Source: an uncultured Kiritimatiellota bacterium (GTDB lineage: Bacteria > Verrucomicrobiota > Kiritimatiellia > RFP12 > DVOR01). From it: a stretch of DNA of 64,000 nucleotides. The stretch covers positions 1-64,000 of the forward strand of contig CALXSF010000008.1 in NCBI GenBank assembly GCA_944391055.1, read 5' to 3'. A program made the position numbers and the translations under genes. Shown piece after piece: positions 48,221 to 56,519 of the stretch (position 1 is its first letter; every line of letters starts with the position of its first letter). The notes under the pieces are model-generated. The model saw only the letters and a list, made by a program, of their open reading frames with translations. It did not search any database and was not told where the DNA came from.

Positions 48221-51200
48221 ATGCGAACCATCCTCCCGCTCATTCTGGCCCTTGCCGTGGCTGCCCCGCTTTTCGCCGAGCAGACCGCGCAACAGCGCTG
48301 CCTGGCCGGCGCGCTCGACCGCATCGACCCCGCCGCCCTCACCCGTCTGGCCGACGACTGGGAGGCCGTCTACGGAGCGGGGGCCGGGAGCGCCGCGCTC
48401 CGCGCCTTCGTCGACGCCCTGCCCGAACGCCGCCAGGCCGCGCGCGACGCCCTCGCCAAGCGCGGCGACGAGACGCCCGCCGACGCCCTCCTGCGCGACC
48501 TCCGCCGCGCCGTCCTCGCCCGCCCCGGCCTGCAAGGGCTGGAGATCCTCGCCGTGCGCTACGAGATGGGGCCGAACGCCCGCCGCCACAACGCCCCAGG
48601 GCAGCCCAGCATGGCCTGCTACAACCAGGTGGAGGCCAACCGCAACATCTCCTCGAGACTGCTGCGCCTCTCCGACTTCGGCAACCCCGCCCCCACCGTC
48701 GCCACCTTGCTCGACTCGCCCGGCGCCACCCTCTCCTGCGTGGATCTGCACTGGGGTGCCGACAAGGTCTGCTACGTCCGCAAAGACCCGGCGGACGGCG
48801 GGCGCCTGAAGCTCTGGGAACTGCGCCTCGACGGCTCCGAGCCGCGCCCCCTCTCCCCCGCCAAGGCGGATTTCGACGTCGGCGACGGCTGCTGGTTGCC
48901 CGACGGCCGCCTCCTCGTCACCGCCACCGCCGCCGAGCAGGGGCTGCCCTGCGAGTCGGGACGCCTGGCCATGACGAACACCTATCGCCTCGACCCCAAG
49001 ACGGGGAAACTCGACCGCCTCACCTTCGACCAGGACTCCAACTGGTCGCCCACCGTGATGGAGGACGGGCAGGTGATGTACGTCCGCTGGGAATACTGCG
49101 ACCTGGCGCACTTCTTCAGCCGCAACGTCATGACCATGCGCCCCGACGGCACCCGCCAGCTGGCCTACTACGGCTCCAACGGCTTCTGGCCCAACCACTA
49201 CGGCGACCCCAAGCCCATCCCCGGGCAGCCCGGCCGCTTCGTCTGCGTCGCCACCGGGCACCACGCCCCCAAATCCGGCCGCCTCGCCCTCTTCGACGTC
49301 TCCAAGGGGCGCGCCGAGAAGGCCGGCGCAGTCCAGATGATCCCCGGCTTCGGCAAGCCCATCCCCGAGCGCGTCGAGGACTACCTCTACGCCGGCGACT
49401 GGCCCCGCTTCCTCTCGCCCTTCCCGCTCGCCCCCGGCCCGGGGCGGGGCGACGCGGGCAAGTTCTTCCTCGTCTCCATGCGCCCTTCCAAGGACGACCT
49501 CTGGGGCATCTATCTGGCGGACGTCTTCGACAACCTCATCCCGTTGGCCCAGATGGAGGGCGCGGCCCTCTGCGAGCCCATCCGCGTCGAGCGCCGCCCC
49601 GTCCCGCCCGTCCTCCCTGACCTCGTCCGGCCCGGCGCGCGCACCTGCACCGTCCACGTCGCCGACATCTACAACGGCCCCGGCCTCGCCGGCGTCCCGC
49701 GCGGCGCCGTCAAGGCCCTGCGCGTCTTCGCCTATCACTACGCCTACAACAAGGTCGGCTCCCACGAAGGCGTCGGCACCGAGTCGAGCTGGGACATGAA
49801 GTACCTCCTCGGCACCGTCCCCGTCAACCCCGACGGCTCGGTCTTCTTCACCGCGCCCGCCCACATCCCCCTCTCCCTCCAGCCGCTCGACGCCCGCGGC
49901 CAGGCGCTCCAGCTCATGCGCTCCTGGCTCGTCGGCCAGCCCGGCGAGCACGTCTCCTGCACCGGCTGCCACGAAAGCGCCAACTCCATCTACGACGTCC
50001 CGCCCCTCCCCGGCGCCCCCGCCGCCCTCACGCCGCCCGATTCCCCCGGCCCCGCCTGGAGCTTCATGCGCGAGGTCCAGCCCATCCTCAACCGCCGTTG
50101 CGTCGGCTGCCACAACGACCAGACCACCGACACCGACGGGACGCGCGAGGGCTTCTACGGCAAGCAGAACCTCCGGGGCCGCCGCCCCAACCTCGCCAGC
50201 CTCGCCCCCACCATCCTCCCCTACCGCGACGGCCTCAACCCCGGCGGCGCCGGCGCCTTCACCCGCTCCTACCACGACCTCAACCCCTACGTCCGCCGCC
50301 CGGGCCCCGAGAGCGACAACCACCTCCTCAACCCCGGCGAATACGCCGCCAACACCTCCCCGCTCATCCAGCTCCTCCGCAAAGGCCACCACGGCGTCAC
50401 CCTCGACGACGCCGAATGGCGCACGCTTTACACCTGGATCGACCTCAACGCCCCCTTCTGGGGCACGTGGACTGACTTCGCCCTCAACTGGGCCAACGAG
50501 TTCCACCGCAACTGGATCGGCATCAAAGGCCCCCAGATGCAGCTCGAACGCATGCGCCAATCCAAGGCCCGCCGCGAGGCATGGAACAAAGCCTGCCAGG
50601 TCTCCAACCCCGACCCCGCCCTCGAGGCCGACGCCTACGGCTTCGAGCAGGCCAAGGCCGACCTCGCCAAGGTCGCCTTCCAGCCCCCCGCCGCCGAGGC
50701 GCCGCGCCCCGCCGCCCCCACCCTGCCCGGCTGGCCCTTCCAGGCCAAGCCCGGCAAGGCCGTCACCCTCCGCCTCCCCGGCGGCGACCTCACCTTCCGC
50801 AAAATCCCCGCCGGCGCCTTCGTGATGGGCGACGCCCAGGGCTATCCCGACGAGACCCCGCACATCGCCCGCGTCGAGAAGCCCTTCCTCATGGCCGAGG
50901 TCGAGCTCCCCCTCCGCAACCTCCTCGCCTGGAAGCCCGACCACTACAACGGCTACGCCGACTGGCTCGGCAAAGACCACACCGCCCCCGGCGCCAGCCT
51001 CATGGACAGCCCCGACTTCCCCGCCGTCCGCCTCTCCTGGCGCGAGGCCCAGGCCTACTGCGCGTGGCTCTCCGAACAGACCGGGCGCCGCTTCCGCCTC
51101 CCCACCGAGACCGAATGGGAGTGGGCCGCCCGCGCCGGCACGGCCACCGCCCTCCCTTGGGGCGGCGAGGACGACGACTTCGCCCCCTACGCCAACCTCG

Positions 51201-51544
51201 CCGACAAAGCCCTCGACAAACTCCCCCATCAGCGCCAGACCCTGCACTACATGCTCCGCGACATGCGCCGCGACGACGGCCAGATGGTGCTCGGGCACGT
51301 CGGGAAACACCAGCCCAACGCCTTCGGGCTCAAGGACATGATCGGCAACGCCGCCGAGTGGACGGCCTCGCCCTACCGTCCCTACCCCGCGAGCTCAGAG
51401 CCGCCCGGCCCCGACGAGGAGGTCGTCTGCCGCGGCGGCGCCTGGGATCTCCTCCCCCGCTTCTCCCGCTCCGCCCTCCGCACGCCCTATCCGCAGTGGC
51501 AGCGCGTCCACAACGTCACCCTCCGCCTGGTCTGCGACGAGTGA
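48221..51544 (+). CDS. Secreted di-haem-motif / FGE-like fusion protein
   Basis: 1107 residues from ATG 48221 (GGAG six bases upstream) with signal peptide MRTILPLILALAVAAPLFA. Residues about 90-570 resemble the propeller-type part of hydrazine-synthase-alpha-like proteins of PVC bacteria. Two haem c motifs follow, Cys580-Thr-Gly-Cys583-His584 and Cys627-Val-Gly-Cys630-His631. From about 857 comes a sulfatase-modifying-factor fold (RLPTETEWEWAAR, NAFGLKDMIGNAAEWT, VVCRGGAW). The Cys pair of true formylglycine-generating enzyme is not found at its usual place, so this domain is probably binding or another reaction. It is convergent with mtaB, with no gap. Its electron partner is unknown. Confidence 0.8.
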   Translation: MRTILPLILALAVAAPLFAEQTAQQRCLAGALDRIDPAALTRLADDWEAVYGAGAGSAALRAFVDALPERRQAARDALAKRGDETPADALLRDLRRAVLARPGLQGLEILAVRYEMGPNARRHNAPGQPSMACYNQVEANRNISSRLLRLSDFGNPAPTVATLLDSPGATLSCVDLHWGADKVCYVRKDPADGGRLKLWELRLDGSEPRPLSPAKADFDVGDGCWLPDGRLLVTATAAEQGLPCESGRLAMTNTYRLDPKTGKLDRLTFDQDSNWSPTVMEDGQVMYVRWEYCDLAHFFSRNVMTMRPDGTRQLAYYGSNGFWPNHYGDPKPIPGQPGRFVCVATGHHAPKSGRLALFDVSKGRAEKAGAVQMIPGFGKPIPERVEDYLYAGDWPRFLSPFPLAPGPGRGDAGKFFLVSMRPSKDDLWGIYLADVFDNLIPLAQMEGAALCEPIRVERRPVPPVLPDLVRPGARTCTVHVADIYNGPGLAGVPRGAVKALRVFAYHYAYNKVGSHEGVGTESSWDMKYLLGTVPVNPDGSVFFTAPAHIPLSLQPLDARGQALQLMRSWLVGQPGEHVSCTGCHESANSIYDVPPLPGAPAALTPPDSPGPAWSFMREVQPILNRRCVGCHNDQTTDTDGTREGFYGKQNLRGRRPNLASLAPTILPYRDGLNPGGAGAFTRSYHDLNPYVRRPGPESDNHLLNPGEYAANTSPLIQLLRKGHHGVTLDDAEWRTLYTWIDLNAPFWGTWTDFALNWANEFHRNWIGIKGPQMQLERMRQSKARREAWNKACQVSNPDPALEADAYGFEQAKADLAKVAFQPPAAEAPRPAAPTLPGWPFQAKPGKAVTLRLPGGDLTFRKIPAGAFVMGDAQGYPDETPHIARVEKPFLMAEVELPLRNLLAWKPDHYNGYADWLGKDHTAPGASLMDSPDFPAVRLSWREAQAYCAWLSEQTGRRFRLPTETEWEWAARAGTATALPWGGEDDDFAPYANLADKALDKLPHQRQTLHYMLRDMRRDDGQMVLGHVGKHQPNAFGLKDMIGNAAEWTASPYRPYPASSEPPGPDEEVVCRGGAWDLLPRFSRSALRTPYPQWQRVHNVTLRLVCDE

Positions 51545-52786
51545 TCAGCCGAGCGTGCCGTCGGGCAGGATCGCCGTCGGCACGAAGGCCGTCGGCACGC
51601 CCCGGGGCGCGGACTCGGGCAGACGGCAGCGCAGGTACTCCGCGCTCCACCCCTCGCACCGGCCCGTGCGCGTGCGCTCCGGGATGACGCACAGCTCGCG
51701 GCCCAGGAAACGGCGCAGCGCCAACCGGCGCGTCTCGGCGGCCACGGCCCGCAGCGCGGCGGCGCGGGCGGCGATGCGCTCCGAGGGCACTTGGCCGGGG
51801 AACGCCGCGGCGGGCGTCCCGGGCCGCTTGGAATACGGGAAGACGTGCGCGCCCGTGAAGGGATAATCGGCCAGCAAACGGCGCGTGGCCTCGGCGTCGG
51901 CCTCCGTCTCGCCCGGTAGGCCCGCGATCCAATCGGCGCCCAGACCGCAAAACGGCAGCGCCCCGCAGAGCGCGTCCAGCGTGGCGCGGATCCGCGCGGC
52001 GCCGTAAGGCCGCCCCATCCGCGCGAGCAGCGCGTCGGAGCCGGACTGGATGGGCAGATGGAAGAAGGCGCAGAGGCGCCCCCCCGAGCCGGCGGCCAAC
52101 CGGAAGAGCGCCGCGTCATCCGTCACGCAAGGCTCCAGCGACCCCAACCTGAAGCGCCCCTCGCCGGGGACGTCGCACAGGCGCGCCAACAGCTCTGGCA
52201 GCGCCGCGCCGGTGTCGGGGTCGCGGTAAAGCGCCAGGTTGCAGCCGGTGAGGACGATCTCGCGGAAGCCCTGGGCGAACCGCTCGGCGGCGGCGCGCAG
52301 CAACGCCCCCATCGGCACGGAGGTCGGCGCCCCGCGCATCCGCGGCACGATGCAATAGGCGCAGAAACGGTCGCACCCGTCCTGCGCGATAAGCGCGGCG
52401 CGGGTGCGGCGCGGCGGCGGCGCGGCCGCCTCCCCCGCCTCCGCCCCCGGCAATCCCAGCAAGGCGCAGACGGCCCGCAGCCAACGCGCCTTCTCGGCAT
52501 GGGGCAGGGCAAGGTCGGCCAAACCCGGCGGCAGGAGCGTGGCGGCGCAGCCGCTGACCACGACGCGCCCGCGCGGATGGGCGGCGCGCCACGCGCGCAG
52601 GGCGCGCAGCGCCTCGCGGACGGCGGCGGCGGTGACGGCGCAGGAATGGAGGCACAGCACGTCCGCCTCCGCCGGCTCGGCCACGCGCGCGCCGCGCCGC
52701 GCCAAGGCCGTGCGCCACGCCTCGGCCTCCGCCTGGTTGAGGCGGCAGCCATAGACGGCGAAGGCCACGCGGGGAGCCTCACTCAT
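51545..52786 (-). CDS. mtaB: tRNA threonylcarbamoyladenosine methylthiotransferase
   Basis: 413 residues. Radical-SAM methylthiotransferase with the N-terminal cluster ligands in VYGCRLNQAEAE, HSCAVT and VSGCAA, and the radical-SAM cluster in QDGCDRFCAYCIVPRMRG. The wording of these motifs fits MtaB (methylthiolation of t6A37 in tRNA) better than MiaB or RimO. The C-terminal TRAM-like part is short. The start is taken at 52786 (MSEAPRVAFAV); ATG 52792 is two codons earlier. It ends directly at the stop of the convergent fusion gene. It is last in the bioG-bioC-lysozyme-like operon, overlapping it by eight bases. Confidence 0.8.
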   Translation of the reverse strand: MSEAPRVAFAVYGCRLNQAEAEAWRTALARRGARVAEPAEADVLCLHSCAVTAAAVREALRALRAWRAAHPRGRVVVSGCAATLLPPGLADLALPHAEKARWLRAVCALLGLPGAEAGEAAAPPPRRTRAALIAQDGCDRFCAYCIVPRMRGAPTSVPMGALLRAAAERFAQGFREIVLTGCNLALYRDPDTGAALPELLARLCDVPGEGRFRLGSLEPCVTDDAALFRLAAGSGGRLCAFFHLPIQSGSDALLARMGRPYGAARIRATLDALCGALPFCGLGADWIAGLPGETEADAEATRRLLADYPFTGAHVFPYSKRPGTPAAAFPGQVPSERIAARAAALRAVAAETRRLALRRFLGRELCVIPERTRTGRCEGWSAEYLRCRLPESAPRGVPTAFVPTAILPDGTLG

Positions 52787-53822
52787 GGCCATGCTCGAAG
52801 GCGATGGGGACGAAGACGCCGGGATTGCGCGCGCGGCGCAGGATGCGGTCGGCATAGGCGGCGCGGTAGGAACGGCCGTCGCGGAGGGTGTCGGTGCGGC
52901 CGTTGTAGCGCTGGAGCGCCACGCGCCAGGAATCGAAGTAAGCCTCCGGGCGGTGGGCGATGGCCTTGCCGGAGACGCCGAAGCCCTTGCGCACCAGATA
53001 TTGGATGCCCGCGCGCAGATTGGCCTCCACCGAACCCTCGTTCCGGCTCTGCGGGCGCGTCAGCCCCAACGCCTCCTTGGCCTCGGACCAATCGCCCGGC
53101 ACGTTCACCTGGAGCGGGTCGGCCGCCCAGGCGGCCAGGGACTGCGGGCCGTTGCCGCCGCATTCCTCGATCATCAAGGACTTGACCAAGGCGGGCGAGA
53201 GGCGCGGGATGTCCGGGCGCTGCCCCTCCGCCGCGCCGGCCCACGCGGCGCGGTCGGCGTTGAACTCCCGGACCAAGCGGGCGATGAGCGCGTCGTGCTC
53301 CTGGTAACGATCGTCCTCGAAGCCCGCGAAGACCGGCGGCGCGTCGACGCCCGGGTCGGGGCGGACCTGCGGACAGGCGTTGAGGTCCCGCCCCAGCGGC
53401 GAGGCCACCACGCGGTCACGGTAGAAAGCCTCGAAACGCGAGATGAGCTCGCCGTCCTCCGGGCGCACGAACCGCCGGTCCACCGCCAGGCACCCCCAGC
53501 GGTCGAAGGGATAACGGCGCCCCAGCCACACCAACTCGAAGCGCACGGCGGCGTCGGAAGGTGCGCTCTCATCCGTCTCGGTGAGCCGAAGCCAGAACGC
53601 GTGCGCCCGCGCCCGCCGCGCCACCCGGACGCGCAGGGCGTCCACGCGGAGGAAAAGTTCACTGACGCCGGGGAGTTCCTCGGGGCGCACCTCCAGCGCC
53701 GTCCGCGCCGGGATGTCCAGCGCGCGCGCCCAGCCATTGGCGCGGTAAGGCTCCACCGTCAGCTCGGCGGCGGCCAACTGGCCCCCCAAGAGCGGGAGCA
53801 GAAGCGCGCGCCAAGGCCTCAC
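52779..53822 (-). CDS. Secreted lysozyme-like / lytic transglycosylase candidate
   Basis: 347 residues from a GTG start at 53822 that overlaps the bioC stop (GTGA). A signal-peptide-like start, ALLLPLLGGQLAAAELT. Residues about 195-325 contain LVKSLMIEECGGNGPQSLAAW, ADPLQVNVPGDWSEA, and GSVEANLRAGIQYLVRKGFG followed by WRVALQRYNG, the order of motifs in SLT/lysozyme-fold transglycosylases with a Glu in the first. It would cut peptidoglycan in the periplasm. The N-terminal 190 residues are unassigned. Function is inferred from motif order. Confidence 0.6.
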   Translation of the reverse strand: MRPWRALLLPLLGGQLAAAELTVEPYRANGWARALDIPARTALEVRPEELPGVSELFLRVDALRVRVARRARAHAFWLRLTETDESAPSDAAVRFELVWLGRRYPFDRWGCLAVDRRFVRPEDGELISRFEAFYRDRVVASPLGRDLNACPQVRPDPGVDAPPVFAGFEDDRYQEHDALIARLVREFNADRAAWAGAAEGQRPDIPRLSPALVKSLMIEECGGNGPQSLAAWAADPLQVNVPGDWSEAKEALGLTRPQSRNEGSVEANLRAGIQYLVRKGFGVSGKAIAHRPEAYFDSWRVALQRYNGRTDTLRDGRSYRAAYADRILRRARNPGVFVPIAFEHGHE

Positions 53823-54574
53823 CGCCGCCTCCCGACGAACCAGAACGGCTCATACGTCAGCGTCACGCCGCCCTCGGGGTGCGGGAAACGCGCGGCGTAG
53901 GCGGCGTTGAAGGCCGCCAGGCGCGCACGGGTCCACGGCGCGTCGCCCGAGGCCGTCGCCGTCACCCCGGTCTCGCGCAGGTGGCGCAGCACCGCCGTGC
54001 CGTCCGCGAAGCGCAGGGCACGCACCTCCCGCGGCGTCTCCAACGGCTCGAACGCCCCCCCGAAGGCGGCGACGAACCCCTCGTGCGGCAGATAGCGCAG
54101 GCCGCGTCCCGTGAGCGCCGCGACCTCGCGCAGCGTCTCGGGGCCGAAGGAGGAGAGGGCCAAGAGGCCGCCGCGCGGCAGCGCCTCCGCGCAGCGCCCC
54201 GCGAAACGCCCCATGTCCCCGAACCACTGCACCGCCGAGGCCGAGACGATCGCGTCGAAAGGCCCCGGCCAGCCGACGGTCTGCGCGTCGCCGGGCAGGA
54301 AGCGCACGCGCGGGGCGTTGGCGAAGCAGACCCCCACATCCGCGCACAGGTCGTTGGCCACCAGCTCCGCCGGGGCGAAGCGCGCCAGCAGAAGGCGCGT
54401 CAGCGTCCCCGTGCCGCAGCCGATCTCCAACAGGCGCGGGCCCAGCACATGGAAATGCCGGCCCAGCAGCTCCGCCAAACGCTCCGCCGCGAAACGCTGC
54501 ACGGCAGCCTGCGCCTCGTAGGTGGCCACCGCGCGGGCGAAGCGCGCCATCAGCAAGGCGTGCGGCACGCTCAC
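53819..54574 (-). CDS. bioC: Malonyl-ACP O-methyltransferase
   Basis: 251 residues from a GTG at 54574 overlapping the bioG stop (GTGA). Class I methyltransferase with LLEIGCGTGTLTRLLL (SAM site), NDLCADV, FLPGDAQ and the BioC-type segment FDAIVSASAVQWFGDM. It methylates malonyl-ACP so that it can enter fatty acid synthesis for the pimeloyl part of biotin. The partner BioG removes the methyl group later. No other bio gene is in the window. Confidence 0.85.
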   Translation of the reverse strand: MSVPHALLMARFARAVATYEAQAAVQRFAAERLAELLGRHFHVLGPRLLEIGCGTGTLTRLLLARFAPAELVANDLCADVGVCFANAPRVRFLPGDAQTVGWPGPFDAIVSASAVQWFGDMGRFAGRCAEALPRGGLLALSSFGPETLREVAALTGRGLRYLPHEGFVAAFGGAFEPLETPREVRALRFADGTAVLRHLRETGVTATASGDAPWTRARLAAFNAAYAARFPHPEGGVTLTYEPFWFVGRRR

Positions 54575-55209
54575 GGCGCGCGCCCCCCCAGCAGCGCCGC
54601 GAAGACCTCCGGCGCCCAATGCGCGCCCGGGCGCACCTCCGCCTCGGGGAAGGCCGCGCGCTGCGCCGCCAAGGGGAAGATACGGTCGCCCTCGCAGGCC
54701 ACCGCCCGCGTCCAGGCGAAGGGCCGTTCGGGACGGGAGCGGATGGCCGCGCCCAGCGCCTCCAACTCCCGGCGCAGATCCTCCGGCCCCCGCGCCGGCG
54801 CGTGCGCCAAGAAGCCCGCGAGCCCCGCGGCGCCGCCGCACATCCGCCGGCGGAAGCGCGCAATCCCGGCCTCCGAAAGGCCCGCCAAGGTGGCGTCGAA
54901 GAGCGCCGGGGGGATGCCGCGCGCCGCGTCGATGGGCCAAGGCGTGCCGTTCACGGCCGTCGCGGAGGCCAAGGCCCCGCGATCGAGCGTCTGCGTCGCG
55001 GCCCAGACACCCATGCTCCAGGCGATTAGGTCGACCGGCCTGTCCCGCGGCAGCTCGGGCAGCCCCTGCGTCAGGTCGGCGTAATCCCACACCACCCACG
55101 TGTCAAAGCGTTTCGGGAACGGCGCGAAGGGCGCGTCGTCCATCCCCCACCCCGCGAAAAGCACCACGGCCCGTTCGTCCGAGGCGCCGCAAAACTTCCT
55201 GCTTCTCAT
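54571..55209 (-). CDS. bioG: Pimeloyl-ACP methyl ester esterase
   Basis: 212 residues. The start VVLFAGWGMDDAPFA carries the BioG/DUF452 oxyanion region, and DLIAWSMGVWAAT holds the nucleophile Ser in a Trp-Ser-Met-Gly turn. PHs and acid residues follow (a C-terminal His in RPGAHWAPE). BioG is one of several non-homologous esterases that can replace BioH. It is first of a four-gene overlapping operon. Its upstream region (55210-55286) holds only AT-poor sequence. Confidence 0.85.
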   Translation of the reverse strand: MRSRKFCGASDERAVVLFAGWGMDDAPFAPFPKRFDTWVVWDYADLTQGLPELPRDRPVDLIAWSMGVWAATQTLDRGALASATAVNGTPWPIDAARGIPPALFDATLAGLSEAGIARFRRRMCGGAAGLAGFLAHAPARGPEDLRRELEALGAAIRSRPERPFAWTRAVACEGDRIFPLAAQRAAFPEAEVRPGAHWAPEVFAALLGGRAP

Positions 55210-55286
55210 GCCTCCATCTTAGCAAATCCCGCGCGGGGGCGGGAAGCGTGGCGGCGCGGCCCCTCCCCGGGCGAAGGCGCGCGGGC

Positions 55287-55321
55287 AAAAAAAAACGCCC
55301 CCGCCCTGAGGGCGGGGGCGT
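55287..55321 (-). terminator. Terminator of tpiA
   Basis: Perfect stem ACGCCCCCGCC (55295-55305) with GGCGGGGGCGT (55311-55321), then nine T on the minus strand (55295-55287). It lies 11 bases after the tpiA stop and so ends the pseudopilin-tpiA unit. Confidence 0.9.
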
Positions 55322-55332
55322 CGGGGGAAGGC

Positions 55333-56085
55333 TCACTTGCCGGCGTGGACGATGGCGGCGAAGGAGTCGGCCTTGAGCGCGGCGCCGCCGATGAGGCCGC
55401 CGTCGATGTCGGGCTTGGCCATGAGGTCGGCGGCGTTCTCGGGCTTCATGGAGCCGCCGTACTGGATGCGGACGTCGTCGGCCTGGGCAGGGTTCATCTT
55501 GGCGAGGGTGGCGCGGATGAGGGCGTGAACCTCCTGGGCCTGGGTGGAGGAGGCGGTCTTGCCGGTGCCGATGGCCCAGACAGGCTCATAGGCGATGACG
55601 ATGCGGGCGAAATCCTCCTGGCAGCCGGCGAGATCCTCGGAGACCTGGCGGACGATGACCTCCTGCATCTTGCCTTCCTCGCGCTCCTGAAGGGTCTCGC
55701 CGACGCAGACGATGGGGGTGAGGCCGGCGGCCAGGGCGGCCTTGAGCTTGAGGTTGACGGTCTCGTCGGTCTCGGCGAAATACTGACGGCGCTCGGAGTG
55801 GCCGAGGATGACGTATTGGACGCCGAGATCCTTGAGCATGGCGGCGGAGATCTCGCCGGTGTAGGCACCGGCTTCCTTCCAGTGCATGTTCTGGGCGCCG
55901 AGGCCGATCTTGGAGCCTTTGAGGGCCTGGGCGGCGGCGGGGATGGCGGTGAAGGGGACGCAGACGACGACGTCGACGCCGCAGTCGCCGTCGTTGGTGG
56001 CGGCGCGGATGGCCTCGATGAGGGCGGGGGCCTCCGAGGGGAGTTTGTTCATCTTCCAGTTGCCTGCGACAATCTTGGTGCGCAT
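55333..56085 (-). CDS. tpiA: Triosephosphate isomerase
   Basis: 250 residues, normal length. The start KIVAGNWKMNKL holds the catalytic Asn and Lys; YVILGHSERRQYF holds the catalytic His; IAYEPVWAIGTGKTAS holds the catalytic Glu and flexible loop. It interconverts dihydroxyacetone phosphate and glyceraldehyde 3-phosphate in glycolysis. AAGGA lies upstream of ATG 56085. The extension to 56160 overlaps the preceding gene. It is 23 bases after the small acidic gene, so probably co-transcribed with the pseudopilin operon, and is followed by a strong terminator. Confidence 0.95.
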   Translation of the reverse strand: MRTKIVAGNWKMNKLPSEAPALIEAIRAATNDGDCGVDVVVCVPFTAIPAAAQALKGSKIGLGAQNMHWKEAGAYTGEISAAMLKDLGVQYVILGHSERRQYFAETDETVNLKLKAALAAGLTPIVCVGETLQEREEGKMQEVIVRQVSEDLAGCQEDFARIVIAYEPVWAIGTGKTASSTQAQEVHALIRATLAKMNPAQADDVRIQYGGSMKPENAADLMAKPDIDGGLIGGAALKADSFAAIVHAGK

Positions 56086-56108
56086 GGGTGGGTGTCCTTT
56101 CATTCGGT

Positions 56109-56519
56109 TCACGGGGTCACGGGGAGTTTGCCGACGCAATCCTGGGGGCAGGTCTCGCACTCGCCGTCACAGGCGTCGGCTTCGTCGTCCGTCGGCAAAT
56201 CATTAAAGCACTTTTCGTCGATTTCCTCAAGCCGGAGGGCTTGGGCGACGGAGAAATCGGCGAAGTCGGTGCCTTCGGGAAAGGTGAGCATGTAATAGGC
56301 GTCGTCGCGGATCTCGTCGAAGCAGACCCACTCCAGGCCGTCGAGATTCTCGACGCGCGGGGTGAGGCCGAGGCGGGCGTAAAGGTCGGGGCCGACGCCG
56401 TCGTCGCAGTTGAGCATGTCGAGGAGGTCGGGGCCGGGGCAGGCGATCTGCCATTGGCTGACGTAGCGGAGGTCGAGGGTGTCCGCGTCGTCCTCAGGGA
56501 GGGCGTTGGGCTCGGTCAT
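56109..56519 (-). CDS. Small acidic protein with Cys-rich C-terminus
   Basis: 136 residues. Acidic throughout, with DLRYVSQWQIACPGPDLLDML at the start and DACDGECETCPQDCVGKL at the end, possibly a metal or disulfide cluster. No signal peptide is seen. It overlaps the GspK-like stop by four bases (ATGA), so it belongs to the pseudopilin operon. It may be a chaperone or a regulator; no family is recognised. Confidence 0.6.
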   Translation of the reverse strand: MTEPNALPEDDADTLDLRYVSQWQIACPGPDLLDMLNCDDGVGPDLYARLGLTPRVENLDGLEWVCFDEIRDDAYYMLTFPEGTDFADFSVAQALRLEEIDEKCFNDLPTDDEADACDGECETCPQDCVGKLPVTP

